Assembly: GCA_964647485.1 (NCBI GenBank)
Contig: CAZYHV010000003.1
Location: forward strand, 1 to 64,000
Direction of reading: 5' to 3'
DNA length: 64,000 nucleotides
DNA from: FW021-bin31 sp964647485
GTDB lineage: Bacteria; Bacteroidota; Bacteroidia; Chitinophagales; Chitinophagaceae
In this document: positions 1 through 8,904 of the stretch, in pieces
Numbering within the stretch: position 1 is the first letter of the stretch
Layout of the letters: the number at the start of each line of letters is the position of its first letter
Program-made: the position numbers and the translations under genes
The notes under the pieces: generated by a model
Databases searched by the model: none
What the model was told of the DNA's origin: nothing
What the model saw: only the letters and a program-made list of their open reading frames with translations

Positions 1-2304
1 GCCAATATGTTGGCAGAAGCAGTGAAACCTTATGGCGGAATTGTGATGTGGCGGGCTTTTGTGTATAGCGCCAATGACAAAGATCGTACGAAACAGGCGT
101 ATGAAGAGTTTATGCCGTTAGATGGTCAGTTTGCGGACAATGTAATCATTCAGGTCAAGAACGGACCGATTGATTTCCAACCTCGTGAACCTTTTAGCCC
201 GCTTTTCGGGGCAATGAAAAAGACGGCCATAATGCCGGAATTACAGATTACGCAGGAATATCTGGGGCAATCCGTTTATCTTGTTTTTTTATCCACCATG
301 TGGGAGGAATTTCTGCAAAGTGAAACCTACCAGGAAGGGAATGGCAGTACGGTAGCCCGTTGTACGGACGGGAGTCTCTTTCCGCAGGATTATACCGCTA
401 TTGCCGGTGTGGCTAATATTGGCCGGGATACCAACTGGTGCGGACATCCTTTTGCACAGGCCAACTGGTATGCTTTTGGGCGGCTGGCATGGAATAACGG
501 GTTATCGAGTGCGCAAATTGCGGATGAGTGGATTAAACAAACTTTTCATCAGGCGGCTCCCGATCAGAAAGGACCTCCCGTATTTTCCAATGACTGGAAG
601 CTCCATTTCTTACAGCCTGTAAAAAGGATGATGTTGCAAAGCAGAGAAGCGGCAGTTAATTTTATGACTCCGCTGGGATTGGCACATTTGATGTCGGCAA
701 ATGACCATTACGGACCGGGTCCTTGGTGGGCGCCTAAGGGGGTAAGAAAAGACTGGACACCTCCTTATTTTCATAAAGCGGATTCCCTCGGTATCGGTTT
801 TGACCGAACGAAAAGCGGTAGTGACGCCGTCAGCCAGTACCATGAACCACTGGCTTCGATTTTTAATAATGTAGCGACTTGTCCGGAGATGTATTTGTTA
901 TGGTTTCATCATCTCCCCTGGGATTATATAATGCCTGCCCGCCGAGATGGGCCTGTCCACCAGGGCGGGTCTGTCCGCCGAAGCTTTAGTGCAGGCGAAA
1001 CTTTATGGGAAGCATTATGCTATCATTATCAGAGCGGTTTGGATCAAGTACGGGATTTTCAAAAGGTGTGGGATCAGGAAAAAGGCTATGTGGATACGGC
1101 TCGTTTTTATAAAGTACAAAGTAAATTAAGAGCACAATGTAAAAGTGCACAATTGTGGAAAGATGCTTGTTTGCTTTATTTCCAGCAGTTTAGCCGGAGA
1201 CCGATTCCTTATGATATCGAACGTCCGGTGCATGATCTTTCTTCGATGATTGAAAAAGACAAGGAGAAGCAAAAAAGAATCGCTTTAAAACGTCAAAAAC
1301 AGGAGAAAATAAGTTTAAAAGCCGTAGCTCCTATTCCCGTGGGCGTAGCGGTCGGCTATTATCCGATGCAGTATAATCAGAGATATGAGCATATTGTAAC
1401 CGGGCAATTTGATCAAATTACCTTTGAAAATGCTTTAAAAAACAGTTCGGTCGTTCGTCCTGATGGCCGGCTGGACTATACTCATGCAGATACGCTGGTT
1501 CAGATAGCGAAACGGAATGGCTTGCATATTTACGGGCATACCTTATGCTGGTATCAGCAAAATTCCGCTTATCTGCATACGTTAAACGGAGATTCTGCTG
1601 CTATAGAACAGTTTTTGAAAAGGTATATTGATACAACAGTAAGACGTTACAAAAATGATATCCGGGCATGGGATGTGGTGAATGAGGCGATAGATGCCAA
1701 AGGTCAGTTGAGAACAGCGGGGCCAAAGAAAAGGGGCTATTTCTATTGGGGGAAATATTTGGGAAAAGGATACATCGATCGTGCTTTTCGTTATGCACAT
1801 AAAGCGAATCCGGAAGCCTTGCTTTTTTATAATGATTACAATCTGGAATCAAATCCCCAAAAGTTGCAAGCGGTGGTCACGCTGGTCAATCAACTCAAGA
1901 GAAAAGGCGTCCCCATCAATGGCGTGGGTACGCAGATGCACATCAGTATTCGAACGCCTGATGCAGGCATCGACAGTGCTTTTAAAGCATTGGCATCCAC
2001 CGGTTTGTTGGTCAGAATATCTGAATTAGATATCAAAGTTAATCCTTCTAAAGATACCGGATTGGTTTTGACCCCGAAGCTGTTGAAACAGCAGGCAGAA
2101 AAGATGCGTGATGTCTTGCAATCTTATTTTAAATATGTACCCGAGCCACAACGACAGGATATTACTTTCTGGAATGTGGGAACCAAAGACAGTTGGATTA
2201 CAAAAGGAAAAGATTATAAAGACAGTCCTGACCTATATGATGCGGATTATAAAACGAAACCAATGTATCATTCAGTTATAAAATTTTTTAATGATGTACT
2301 ATAA
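1..2304 (+). CDS. GH67 alpha-glucuronidase / GH10 endo-xylanase fusion (5' partial)
   Basis: This is the 3' part of a gene open from the first base, so the start and the GH67 N-terminal domain lie outside. Visible residues 1 to about 415 are the GH67 barrel and C-terminal helices, with the family stretch GGIVMWRAF and then NGPIDFQPREP, the region that carries the family's candidate base carboxylates. The catalytic acid should lie upstream of the window. A charged Lys/Arg/Gln linker (about 415-447) leads into GH10 (about 448-767). There DVVNEA supplies acid/base E562 and ISELDIKV the nucleophile E675 (fragment numbering). Together they would remove (methyl)glucuronic acid from xylo-oligosaccharides and cut the xylan backbone. 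Residues 312-332 are an in-frame insert encoded by a GC-rich repeat and absent from the GH67 pattern I know. The xylose catabolic genes follow. Domain calls are firm; activity of the fused enzyme is inferred. Confidence 0.9.
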   Translation, partial: ANMLAEAVKPYGGIVMWRAFVYSANDKDRTKQAYEEFMPLDGQFADNVIIQVKNGPIDFQPREPFSPLFGAMKKTAIMPELQITQEYLGQSVYLVFLSTMWEEFLQSETYQEGNGSTVARCTDGSLFPQDYTAIAGVANIGRDTNWCGHPFAQANWYAFGRLAWNNGLSSAQIADEWIKQTFHQAAPDQKGPPVFSNDWKLHFLQPVKRMMLQSREAAVNFMTPLGLAHLMSANDHYGPGPWWAPKGVRKDWTPPYFHKADSLGIGFDRTKSGSDAVSQYHEPLASIFNNVATCPEMYLLWFHHLPWDYIMPARRDGPVHQGGSVRRSFSAGETLWEALCYHYQSGLDQVRDFQKVWDQEKGYVDTARFYKVQSKLRAQCKSAQLWKDACLLYFQQFSRRPIPYDIERPVHDLSSMIEKDKEKQKRIALKRQKQEKISLKAVAPIPVGVAVGYYPMQYNQRYEHIVTGQFDQITFENALKNSSVVRPDGRLDYTHADTLVQIAKRNGLHIYGHTLCWYQQNSAYLHTLNGDSAAIEQFLKRYIDTTVRRYKNDIRAWDVVNEAIDAKGQLRTAGPKKRGYFYWGKYLGKGYIDRAFRYAHKANPEALLFYNDYNLESNPQKLQAVVTLVNQLKRKGVPINGVGTQMHISIRTPDAGIDSAFKALASTGLLVRISELDIKVNPSKDTGLVLTPKLLKQQAEKMRDVLQSYFKYVPEPQRQDITFWNVGTKDSWITKGKDYKDSPDLYDADYKTKPMYHSVIKFFNDVL
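933..996 (+). repeat. GC-rich 18-bp-period repeat inserted in frame in the GH67 coding region
   Basis: Three copies of CCTGYCCRCC (the third starts with T) begin at 934, 952 and 970, an exact 18-bp period. The block is bounded by inverted ends GCCTGC (933-938) and GCAGGC (991-996), and an inner CCCGCC (938-943) can pair with GGCGGG (964-969). It adds about 21 codons rich in Arg, Gly, Pro and Ser, between the usual HHLPWDY and ETLWEALCYHY segments, without breaking the frame. It is far richer in GC than the surrounding gene. It resembles small palindromic elements that can insert in genes, but the element family is not identified. Confidence 0.7.
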
Positions 2305-2324
2305 AGGAAATTATTTAGAAATGA

Positions 2325-2451
2325 GGCTAAAGCCGGGTACGACCCTGAATAACAGGTATCGTCAGTTAAAACTGACGGAAATGGCAGAAGCTATTACCGT
2401 TGGCTTTAGCCAACGGAATAAAATAACGTGTAAAAAGTGGGCTTTAGCCAC
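2325..2451. repeat. REP/BIME-like hairpin cluster
   Basis: The spacer between the GH67-GH10 gene and xylA holds several short palindromes. GGCTAAAGCC is at 2325-2334, and its complement GGCTTTAGCC recurs inside two later hairpins at 2397-2416 (CCGTTGGC/GCCAACGG stem, TTTA loop) and 2437-2451 (GTGG...CCAC). A GGGT/ACCC hairpin lies at 2335-2345, and a CGTCAGT/ACTGACG hairpin at 2360-2377. The opposite orientation of the first core against the later two is the arrangement of paired REP units. These could also act as an mRNA 3' stabiliser or terminator. Confidence 0.65.
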
Positions 2452-2464
2452 ATAAAAAACTTTA

Positions 2465-2534
2465 GCAATCAAACAATTCAACCATTCAACAATCAAACAA
2501 TCAAACAATTAGCAATTTAACAATCAAACAATCA
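2465..2534 (+). repeat. A/C-rich low-complexity tract upstream of xylA
   Basis: About 70 bases made of degenerate units of the type CAATCAAA and CAATTCAA, almost without G on this strand. It runs to within 6 bases of the xylA start codon and so forms the translation leader. No Shine-Dalgarno sequence is present. An unstructured, A-rich leader would suit initiation in Bacteroidota, but this role is inferred. Confidence 0.6.
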
Positions 2535-2539
2535 TAACT

Positions 2540-3868
2540 ATGGATATTTTAAAAGGTAAAACAGAATTTTTCAAAGGAATCGAAAAGATCAAATATGAAG
2601 GTCCCGAAACTGATAACCTGCTGGCTTATCGCTGGTATGATGAAGACAGAGTCGTAGCGGGAAAAACCCTGAAAGAACACTTAAAGTTCGCTTGCGCCTA
2701 CTGGCATTCTTTTTCCGGGGGCGGTGCCGATCCTTTTGGAGAAGACACACATCTTTTTCCCTGGGATAAGCAATCGGATCCGGTAGAAAGAGCGAAAGAT
2801 AAAATGGATGCCGCCTTTGAATTTATTACAAAAATGGGGATGCCTTATTTCTGTTTCCATGATGTGGATTTGGTAGATTTGAGTAAAGATGTAGAAGAAA
2901 ACGACCGGAGGTTGCAGGCGATTACTGCTTATGCCAAGGAAAAGATGGAGCAGAGCGGGGTACAGTTGCTTTGGGGGACTTCTAATGTATTTACCAATAA
3001 ACGCTATATGAATGGAGCGGCCACCAATCCTGATTTTCATGTATTAAGCCATGCGGCCGCTCAGGTAAAGGCAGCCATAGATGCCACCATCGCTCTGGGT
3101 GGTCAGAATTATGTATTTTGGGGAGGCAGAGAAGGTTACATGACCCTGTTGAATACACAGATGAAAAGAGAACAGGCACATTTTGCGACTTTTTTGCATA
3201 AAGCAAAAGATTATGCAAGAAGCCGGGGCTTTGAAGGGACTTTCCTCATCGAACCCAAACCTTGTGAGCCTACCAAACATCAGTATGATTATGATGCGGC
3301 TACCGTCATTGGATTCTTGAGAGAATATGGTTTAGATAAAGATTTTAAACTAAATTTGGAAGTCAATCATGCTATTCTTGCCGGACATACCTTTGATCAT
3401 GAGTTAACCATCGCTGCTGAAGCCGGATTATTGGGGAGTATTGATGCCAATAGAGGAGATTATCAAAATGGATGGGATACCGATCAATTCCCCAATAACA
3501 TTAATGATGTAGTAGAATCCATGTTGGTTATTTTAAAAGCCGGCGGGTTTACCACCGGTGGAATTAATTTTGATGCTAAAATCAGAAGAAATTCTACTGA
3601 CTTAAAAGATCTTTTCTATGCTCATATCAGTGGAATGGATACTTTCGCCAGAGGCTTCATCATCGCAGATAAAATTTTACAAGATGGCACTTTAGAACAA
3701 ATGCGTAAAGACCGTTATGCTTCTTTTGATAGTGGAGAAGGAAAAAGATTTGAAAATGGAGAATTGTCTTTGGAAGACTTGAAGAAATATGCGGCCTCGA
3801 ACGGAGAACCCGAGATGAGAAGTGGACAGCAGGAATTGTATGAATTATTAATTAATAAATTTATATAA
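2540..3868 (+). CDS. xylA: xylose isomerase
   Basis: Converts D-xylose to D-xylulose in the cytoplasm, the first step of xylose use after uptake. The 442-residue length is normal for the family. FCFHDVDL gives the catalytic His107 and Asp110. LIEPKPCEPTKHQYDYD gives metal ligand Glu238. LEVNHAILAGHTFDHEL, GSIDANRGDYQNGWDTDQFP and DAKIRR supply the remaining metal-site residues. The ATG at 2540 follows an A-rich leader without a Shine-Dalgarno sequence. The gene lies 10 bases before the sugar transporter and is probably co-transcribed with it, the esterase and xylB. No oddity was seen. Confidence 0.97.
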   Translation: MDILKGKTEFFKGIEKIKYEGPETDNLLAYRWYDEDRVVAGKTLKEHLKFACAYWHSFSGGGADPFGEDTHLFPWDKQSDPVERAKDKMDAAFEFITKMGMPYFCFHDVDLVDLSKDVEENDRRLQAITAYAKEKMEQSGVQLLWGTSNVFTNKRYMNGAATNPDFHVLSHAAAQVKAAIDATIALGGQNYVFWGGREGYMTLLNTQMKREQAHFATFLHKAKDYARSRGFEGTFLIEPKPCEPTKHQYDYDAATVIGFLREYGLDKDFKLNLEVNHAILAGHTFDHELTIAAEAGLLGSIDANRGDYQNGWDTDQFPNNINDVVESMLVILKAGGFTTGGINFDAKIRRNSTDLKDLFYAHISGMDTFARGFIIADKILQDGTLEQMRKDRYASFDSGEGKRFENGELSLEDLKKYAASNGEPEMRSGQQELYELLINKFI

Positions 3869-3878
3869 ATAAATTCTT

Positions 3879-5300
3879 ATGGCAACAAACGAGAATAATC
3901 ATTTGCCACAGCCGAAGATTAATATTCTTTATATCTCTCTGTTAACGCTGGTAGCCACTTTGGGAGGTCTCCTATTTGGGTATGATACCGCAGTGATTTC
4001 CGGGGCGGAAGAATCATTACAAATCTATTTGATTGATTCACTAGGTTTAAGTGCATTTGTACACGGTGCTACCGTGTCGAGTGCACTTATTGGCTGTATT
4101 ATTGGAGGAGGGATCTCGGGGATTTTATCCGGCAGATTTGGAAGAAAGAAAACGCTTTTTCTTGCTGCTGTTCTGTTTTTTATCTCAGCGTTGGGATCAG
4201 GCTTTCCGGAGACTTTCTTCTTTACTCGTGGAGAACCAACTATAGGTTTATTACTTTTGTTTAACGTTTATCGCGTGATTGGAGGAATCGGGGTTGGTTT
4301 AGCCTCGGCCGTTTCTCCAATGTACATTAGTGAAATAGCTCCATCGAATATCAGAGGTCGCTTGGTATCACTCAACCAATTTGCCATTATCTTTGGTATG
4401 CTGGTGGTGTATTTTGTGAATTGGGGCATCGCAAACGGACAATCATTAGAGTGGATAAATACTTTTGGTTGGCGCTATATGTTTGCTTCAGAAGCTATTC
4501 CGGCAGGCTTATTTGGTATTGCACTCCTTTTTGTCCCTGAAACGCCGCGTTATCTTGCTTTAGTGAATAGAGATGAAAAGGCTTTACAGATTTTAACAAA
4601 ACTCAATGGGAGTAAAGAAAGAGCTTCCTCTATTTTAAATGAGGTCAAGCATTCGATAAAAGGAAAGACCAAAGCTCGATTATTCTTCTATGGGAAAACA
4701 GTTATCGTTATAGGTGTCTTACTGTCTGTTTTTCAGCAGTTTGTAGGTATAAATGTCGCACTTTATTACGCTCCTAGGATTTTTCAAAGTATGGGAGCTG
4801 TCAAAGATACCTCTATGCTTCAGACCATCATCATGGGGTTTGTAAATGTGGTGTTCACCGTCATTGCTATTTTAACGGTTGATCGTTGGGGGCGAAAGCC
4901 GCTCTTAATCACAGGTTCTATAGGTATGGCCATTGGAATGATTGCTATTTCTATGCTTTCTTATTTCGATGTTATTGGTATTGGTACCTTGGTATTTATC
5001 ATTATTTATACGGCTTCCTTTATGATGTCTTGGGGACCTATTTGTTGGGTACTGATTTCGGAAATTTTTCCCAATACCATCCGGGGACAAGCGGTGGCTA
5101 TTGCCGTAGCTGCACAATGGGCTTCTAATTACATCATATCATCTACCTATCCTCCTATGATGGAATATAGCGGAGCATTAACCTATGGTTTCTATGCTTT
5201 AATGTCTATCCTTTCTGCCATTTTTGTTTGGAAGATGGTGCCGGAGACCAAGGGGAGAACTTTAGAAGAAATGGAAGAATTATGGAAGAAAAAACAGTAA
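3879..5300 (+). CDS. MFS sugar porter, probable D-xylose:H+ symporter (XylE-like)
   Basis: A 473-residue inner-membrane protein of the sugar porter branch of the major facilitator superfamily, with the expected pattern of 12 hydrophobic segments. Diagnostic motifs are GGLLFGYDTAVISG in TM1, RFGRKK after TM2, the R-G-R loop after PMYISEIAPSNIRGR, PETPRYL at the end of TM6, DRWGRKPLL in the matching C-half loop, and PETKGRTLEEME at the C terminus. It lies between xylA and an acetyl esterase, ahead of xylB, so xylose is the most likely substrate. Another pentose or hexose cannot be excluded from sequence alone. Confidence 0.9.
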   Translation: MATNENNHLPQPKINILYISLLTLVATLGGLLFGYDTAVISGAEESLQIYLIDSLGLSAFVHGATVSSALIGCIIGGGISGILSGRFGRKKTLFLAAVLFFISALGSGFPETFFFTRGEPTIGLLLLFNVYRVIGGIGVGLASAVSPMYISEIAPSNIRGRLVSLNQFAIIFGMLVVYFVNWGIANGQSLEWINTFGWRYMFASEAIPAGLFGIALLFVPETPRYLALVNRDEKALQILTKLNGSKERASSILNEVKHSIKGKTKARLFFYGKTVIVIGVLLSVFQQFVGINVALYYAPRIFQSMGAVKDTSMLQTIIMGFVNVVFTVIAILTVDRWGRKPLLITGSIGMAIGMIAISMLSYFDVIGIGTLVFIIIYTASFMMSWGPICWVLISEIFPNTIRGQAVAIAVAAQWASNYIISSTYPPMMEYSGALTYGFYALMSILSAIFVWKMVPETKGRTLEEMEELWKKKQ

Positions 5301-5328
5301 AGTGATAATAATGTAAGAGTAGAAAAGG

Positions 5329-7326
5329 ATGAAATTTAATTTAAAAACGATGAGAAAGGTCTCTATTGTGTTTTTGACTATAGTTCTATTGCGTGCTAAG
5401 GCAGTAGAGGCTAAGGTAAGGCTTCCTCAAATATTAAGAGATAGTATGGTGTTGCAAAGAGGGCAAGAAGTAAATATTTGGGGTTGGGGAGATAAAGGAG
5501 AGAATGTAACGGTTCAATTTCAAAATAAAACCTATCAGGCCCAAACAGACGAAAAGGGGAAATGGAAGATTGAGTTACCGCCTATGAAAGCCGGAGGACC
5601 TTATCAAATGGTTATTGAGGGGAATAATAAGATTGTCCTACAACATATTCTAATTGGCGATGTGTGGCTCTGTTCCGGTCAATCCAATATGGTACATCAA
5701 ATGAAGTTGCATAGTGTTCGCTATGCGGGGGAAATTGCTAAAGCTGGCAATCCTGAAATACGACAATTTTGGATACCTCAAACGGTCAATCTACAGGCTC
5801 CTGATGAGGATTTATCCAAAGGTTTTTGGAAAGAAGCAAATCCTGAAAATGTGAGAGATTTTTCGGCAGTTGCCTATTTTTATGCTAAAAAATTATATAA
5901 AAAATACCACATTCCTATAGGGATAATTAATGCAAGTGTTGGCGGAACACCTATCCAAGCTTGGATGAGTAAAGAGGGGTTAAAAGATTTTCCTGTGTTT
6001 TTAAAAGAAATTAAAAGGAATAAGGACTCCGCTTTTATTGAAAGAATGAGAAAACGTAAGATGGCATCTTATCAATGGCATTTGAAGAAAGAAGATATTG
6101 GAATTACGGGGATGCTCCCTTGGTATAATCTTTCTTATAACTCTTCGGAAGATGTTTGGAGGAGGATTGGTCTTCCGGGATATTGGGAAGATCAGGGAGT
6201 GAAAAACTTGAATGGAGTAGTTTGGTATAGAAAAGAAATAGATGTTCCGGCCTCCATGGTCAATAAGCCGGCGAAGGTATTTTTAGGACGAATAGTGGAT
6301 GCCGATTATTTATATATCAATGGTCATTTGATTAATCACACTACTTATCAATTTCCAGAAAGAAGATATGTTATTCCGAAAAATATTCTTAACCCCGGGA
6401 AAAATCTGTTTGTCATTCGGGTCATTAATTATTCCGGGAAAGGAGGATTTGTTCCCGATAAGCCTTATTGTCTCATTTCTGGTAAAGATACTGTTGATCT
6501 GAAAGGATATTGGAAATATAAAATAGGTGATGTGTTTACTCCTGAACGAGTACAGAAAAAGACTGTAAATTTTACGGTACATTATCAACCTACTGCCTTG
6601 TATAATGGGATGATTGCTCCGGTAACCAATTATACAATCAAAGGAATAGTTTGGTATCAGGGTGCAGCAAATACCGGAAATCCATTAAAATATGCAAGAT
6701 TACAACCTGCATTGATTGCTGACTGGCGTAGCCATTGGAAAGAAGGGGACATCCCTTTTCTGTATGTTCAGCTGCCGGGGTATGGAGATTATAGTTACTT
6801 ACCTGAAGAGAGTAATTGGGCTCAATTTAGGAAGTCTCAACTACAGTCATTGTCTGTTCCTAATACAGCAATGGTCGTGACCATCGACCTTGGAGAATGG
6901 AATGATATCCATCCTGATAGGAAGAAACCGGTAGGCAATCGATTGGCTTTGGCTGCAGAAAAATTAGCTTATGGAGATCAAATAGTTGCTTCCGGTCCTA
7001 TCTTACAATCAGCCAAAGTGAAAGGGAATAGAATTATTCTTTCTTTTAATCATGTGGGGCGCGGATTAATTTTTAAAGATTCCTCTTATGTTACTCCCTC
7101 ATCAGGAGAATGGAAGAGTGCTTTTGCCATTGCCGGGGCTGATAAAAAATTTGTTTGGGCAAAAGCACAAATAAAAAATGACAAAATAATAGTCCATAGT
7201 GTAAAGGTGAAAGATCCAAAATATATACGGTATGCATGGGCAGATAATCCGGTGAACCCGGATCTTTATAATAAAGAAGGATTACCCGCATCACCTTTTA
7301 TGAAAAAAATACAATTTAAAAAATAA
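5329..7326 (+). CDS. SASA/CE20-type acetyl esterase of the xylan locus
   Basis: A 665-residue exported SGNH-type esterase usually annotated as sialate O-acetylesterase. The signal peptide covers about residues 1-29; an alternative start is Met8. CSGQSNM places the nucleophile at Ser119, and WNDIHP gives His528, with Asp526 nearby. Between the two catalytic blocks (about residues 290-410) sits a GH2-like beta-sandwich, with YWEDQGVKNLNGVVWYRKEI as its opening. The setting among xylose genes points to removal of acetyl groups from xylo-oligosaccharides in the periplasm rather than from sialic acid. A paralogue of similar length and layout is at 45178-47145 in the mannan locus. Substrate assignment is inferred from context. 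Confidence 0.85.
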   Translation: MKFNLKTMRKVSIVFLTIVLLRAKAVEAKVRLPQILRDSMVLQRGQEVNIWGWGDKGENVTVQFQNKTYQAQTDEKGKWKIELPPMKAGGPYQMVIEGNNKIVLQHILIGDVWLCSGQSNMVHQMKLHSVRYAGEIAKAGNPEIRQFWIPQTVNLQAPDEDLSKGFWKEANPENVRDFSAVAYFYAKKLYKKYHIPIGIINASVGGTPIQAWMSKEGLKDFPVFLKEIKRNKDSAFIERMRKRKMASYQWHLKKEDIGITGMLPWYNLSYNSSEDVWRRIGLPGYWEDQGVKNLNGVVWYRKEIDVPASMVNKPAKVFLGRIVDADYLYINGHLINHTTYQFPERRYVIPKNILNPGKNLFVIRVINYSGKGGFVPDKPYCLISGKDTVDLKGYWKYKIGDVFTPERVQKKTVNFTVHYQPTALYNGMIAPVTNYTIKGIVWYQGAANTGNPLKYARLQPALIADWRSHWKEGDIPFLYVQLPGYGDYSYLPEESNWAQFRKSQLQSLSVPNTAMVVTIDLGEWNDIHPDRKKPVGNRLALAAEKLAYGDQIVASGPILQSAKVKGNRIILSFNHVGRGLIFKDSSYVTPSSGEWKSAFAIAGADKKFVWAKAQIKNDKIIVHSVKVKDPKYIRYAWADNPVNPDLYNKEGLPASPFMKKIQFKK

Positions 7327-7333
7327 GAGATTC

Positions 7334-8809
7334 ATGTTATTATTAGGTTTAGATATAGGGACTTCATCGGTAAAAGCATCTGTTATGGATGCGGAAACAC
7401 AAAGCGTAATTGCTTCCGCCTCTTATCCGGAGCAAGAAGCAGAAATTCTAGTCCCTCAACCCGGCTGGGCAGAACAAAATCCGGAAACCTGGTGGGATTT
7501 TGTTCAACAAGCGATCTTAAAATGTCACCAAACTCAAAAATACAATCCCGGAGATATTTCCTCTATTGGTATTGCTTATCAGATGCATGGACTGGTATTA
7601 GTCAATAAAAATCAGGAAGTATTGCGGAATGCAATTATCTGGTGTGACAGCCGTGCAGTGGAGATAGGGAATAAGGCTTTTAAAGAAATAGGAGAAGCCT
7701 ATTGTTTATCTCATCTTTTAAATTCTCCCGGAAATTTTACAGCGGGAAAGCTGTCTTGGGTAAAAGAAAATGAACCGGAAATCTATCATGAAATAGATAA
7801 AATTATGTTACCCGGAGATTTTATTGCCATGAAACTTACCGGAGAGGTGACCACAAGCATTCCGGCATTATCGGAAGGTATCTTTTGGGATTTTAAAAAA
7901 GAAGAACTTTCAGAGGAGTTATTGGATTACTATGGCTTTGATAAACAAGTATTTCCTTCTATCCAACCCTTATTTAGTATCCATGGGAAGTTGACAAAAG
8001 AGGTGGCTGCTCAATTATCTTTAAAACAGAGTGTTTCTGTGGGGTACAAGGCAGGCGATCAACCCAACAATGCCTTGGCTTTAAACGCTTTGAATCCTGG
8101 TGAAGTGGCAGCGAATGCGGGCACTTCAGGGGTTATATATGGAGTGAAAGACCAGTTGACCTATGATGAGAAGTCACGAATCAACAATTTTGCACACGTT
8201 AATTATAGTACAGAGAATAAGAGAATAGGGACATTACTCAATATTAATGGTACTGGGATTTTCAATAATTGGATTAAAAATATTTTAGGGCAAGCACTAT
8301 CTTATGAAGAGATGAATAAGATGGCTGAAGAAGTCAGCCCCGGCTCGAAAGGGTTATTGGCCATGCCTTTTGGTAATGGAGCGGAGCGGATGTTTGAGAA
8401 TAAAATAATCGGAGCGCATTTTCTGAATTTGGATTTTAATATTCATACAAAGTCTCATCTATTACGGGCTGTTCAGGAAGGGATTGCTTTCTCTTTCAGA
8501 TATGGATTGGATATTATGCGTGAGAACGGCATTAATCCAAAGGTGATTAGAGCAAATAAAGCGAACCTTTTTTTGAGCAAATTATTTGCACAGACCTTTG
8601 CAGATGTCAATGAAGTAGAAGTAGAGTTTTATGAAGGAGATGGTAGCTTTGGTGCGGCTATAGGAGCAGGAATAGGTATCGGAATATTTCAAAGTCCGGA
8701 AGATGCTTCTCGACAAAGAAAAGCTTTGAGTAGAATTTATCCGAAGCAGACAAGGGGCTATCATGAAGGTTATAACAGGTGGAAGAAGCAGTTGAACAAA
8801 CTATTGTAA
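7334..8809 (+). CDS. xylB: xylulokinase
   Basis: A FGGY-family sugar kinase of 491 residues that phosphorylates D-xylulose to D-xylulose 5-phosphate for the pentose phosphate pathway. The N-terminal phosphate-binding loop GLDIGTSSVKAS, the WAEQNPETWW segment, and GIAYQMHGLV with WCDSRA are typical of xylulokinases. The C-terminal half carries NAGTSGVIYG and the RANKANLFLSKLFAQ helix where this subgroup places its nucleotide-binding residues. It starts 8 bases after the esterase and completes the isomerase / transporter / esterase / kinase operon. Length and motifs are complete. Confidence 0.95.
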   Translation: MLLLGLDIGTSSVKASVMDAETQSVIASASYPEQEAEILVPQPGWAEQNPETWWDFVQQAILKCHQTQKYNPGDISSIGIAYQMHGLVLVNKNQEVLRNAIIWCDSRAVEIGNKAFKEIGEAYCLSHLLNSPGNFTAGKLSWVKENEPEIYHEIDKIMLPGDFIAMKLTGEVTTSIPALSEGIFWDFKKEELSEELLDYYGFDKQVFPSIQPLFSIHGKLTKEVAAQLSLKQSVSVGYKAGDQPNNALALNALNPGEVAANAGTSGVIYGVKDQLTYDEKSRINNFAHVNYSTENKRIGTLLNINGTGIFNNWIKNILGQALSYEEMNKMAEEVSPGSKGLLAMPFGNGAERMFENKIIGAHFLNLDFNIHTKSHLLRAVQEGIAFSFRYGLDIMRENGINPKVIRANKANLFLSKLFAQTFADVNEVEVEFYEGDGSFGAAIGAGIGIGIFQSPEDASRQRKALSRIYPKQTRGYHEGYNRWKKQLNKLL

Positions 8810-8904
8810 ATTTATGATAGTATGAATTCTTTCTATGTTGTATATTAAAGAATAAAAAACAGTTAATTTTACGAGATTATAAACAGATTCAATAAATAAT
8901 AGTT

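Noticed and set aside
2325..2451. Small insertion sequence before xylA
   Set aside because: There is no transposase frame or long terminal repeats, only short hairpins of REP type.
5329..7326. True sialic acid O-acetylesterase function
   Set aside because: The family label is historical; there are no sialic acid genes nearby, and the context is xylan/xylose use.
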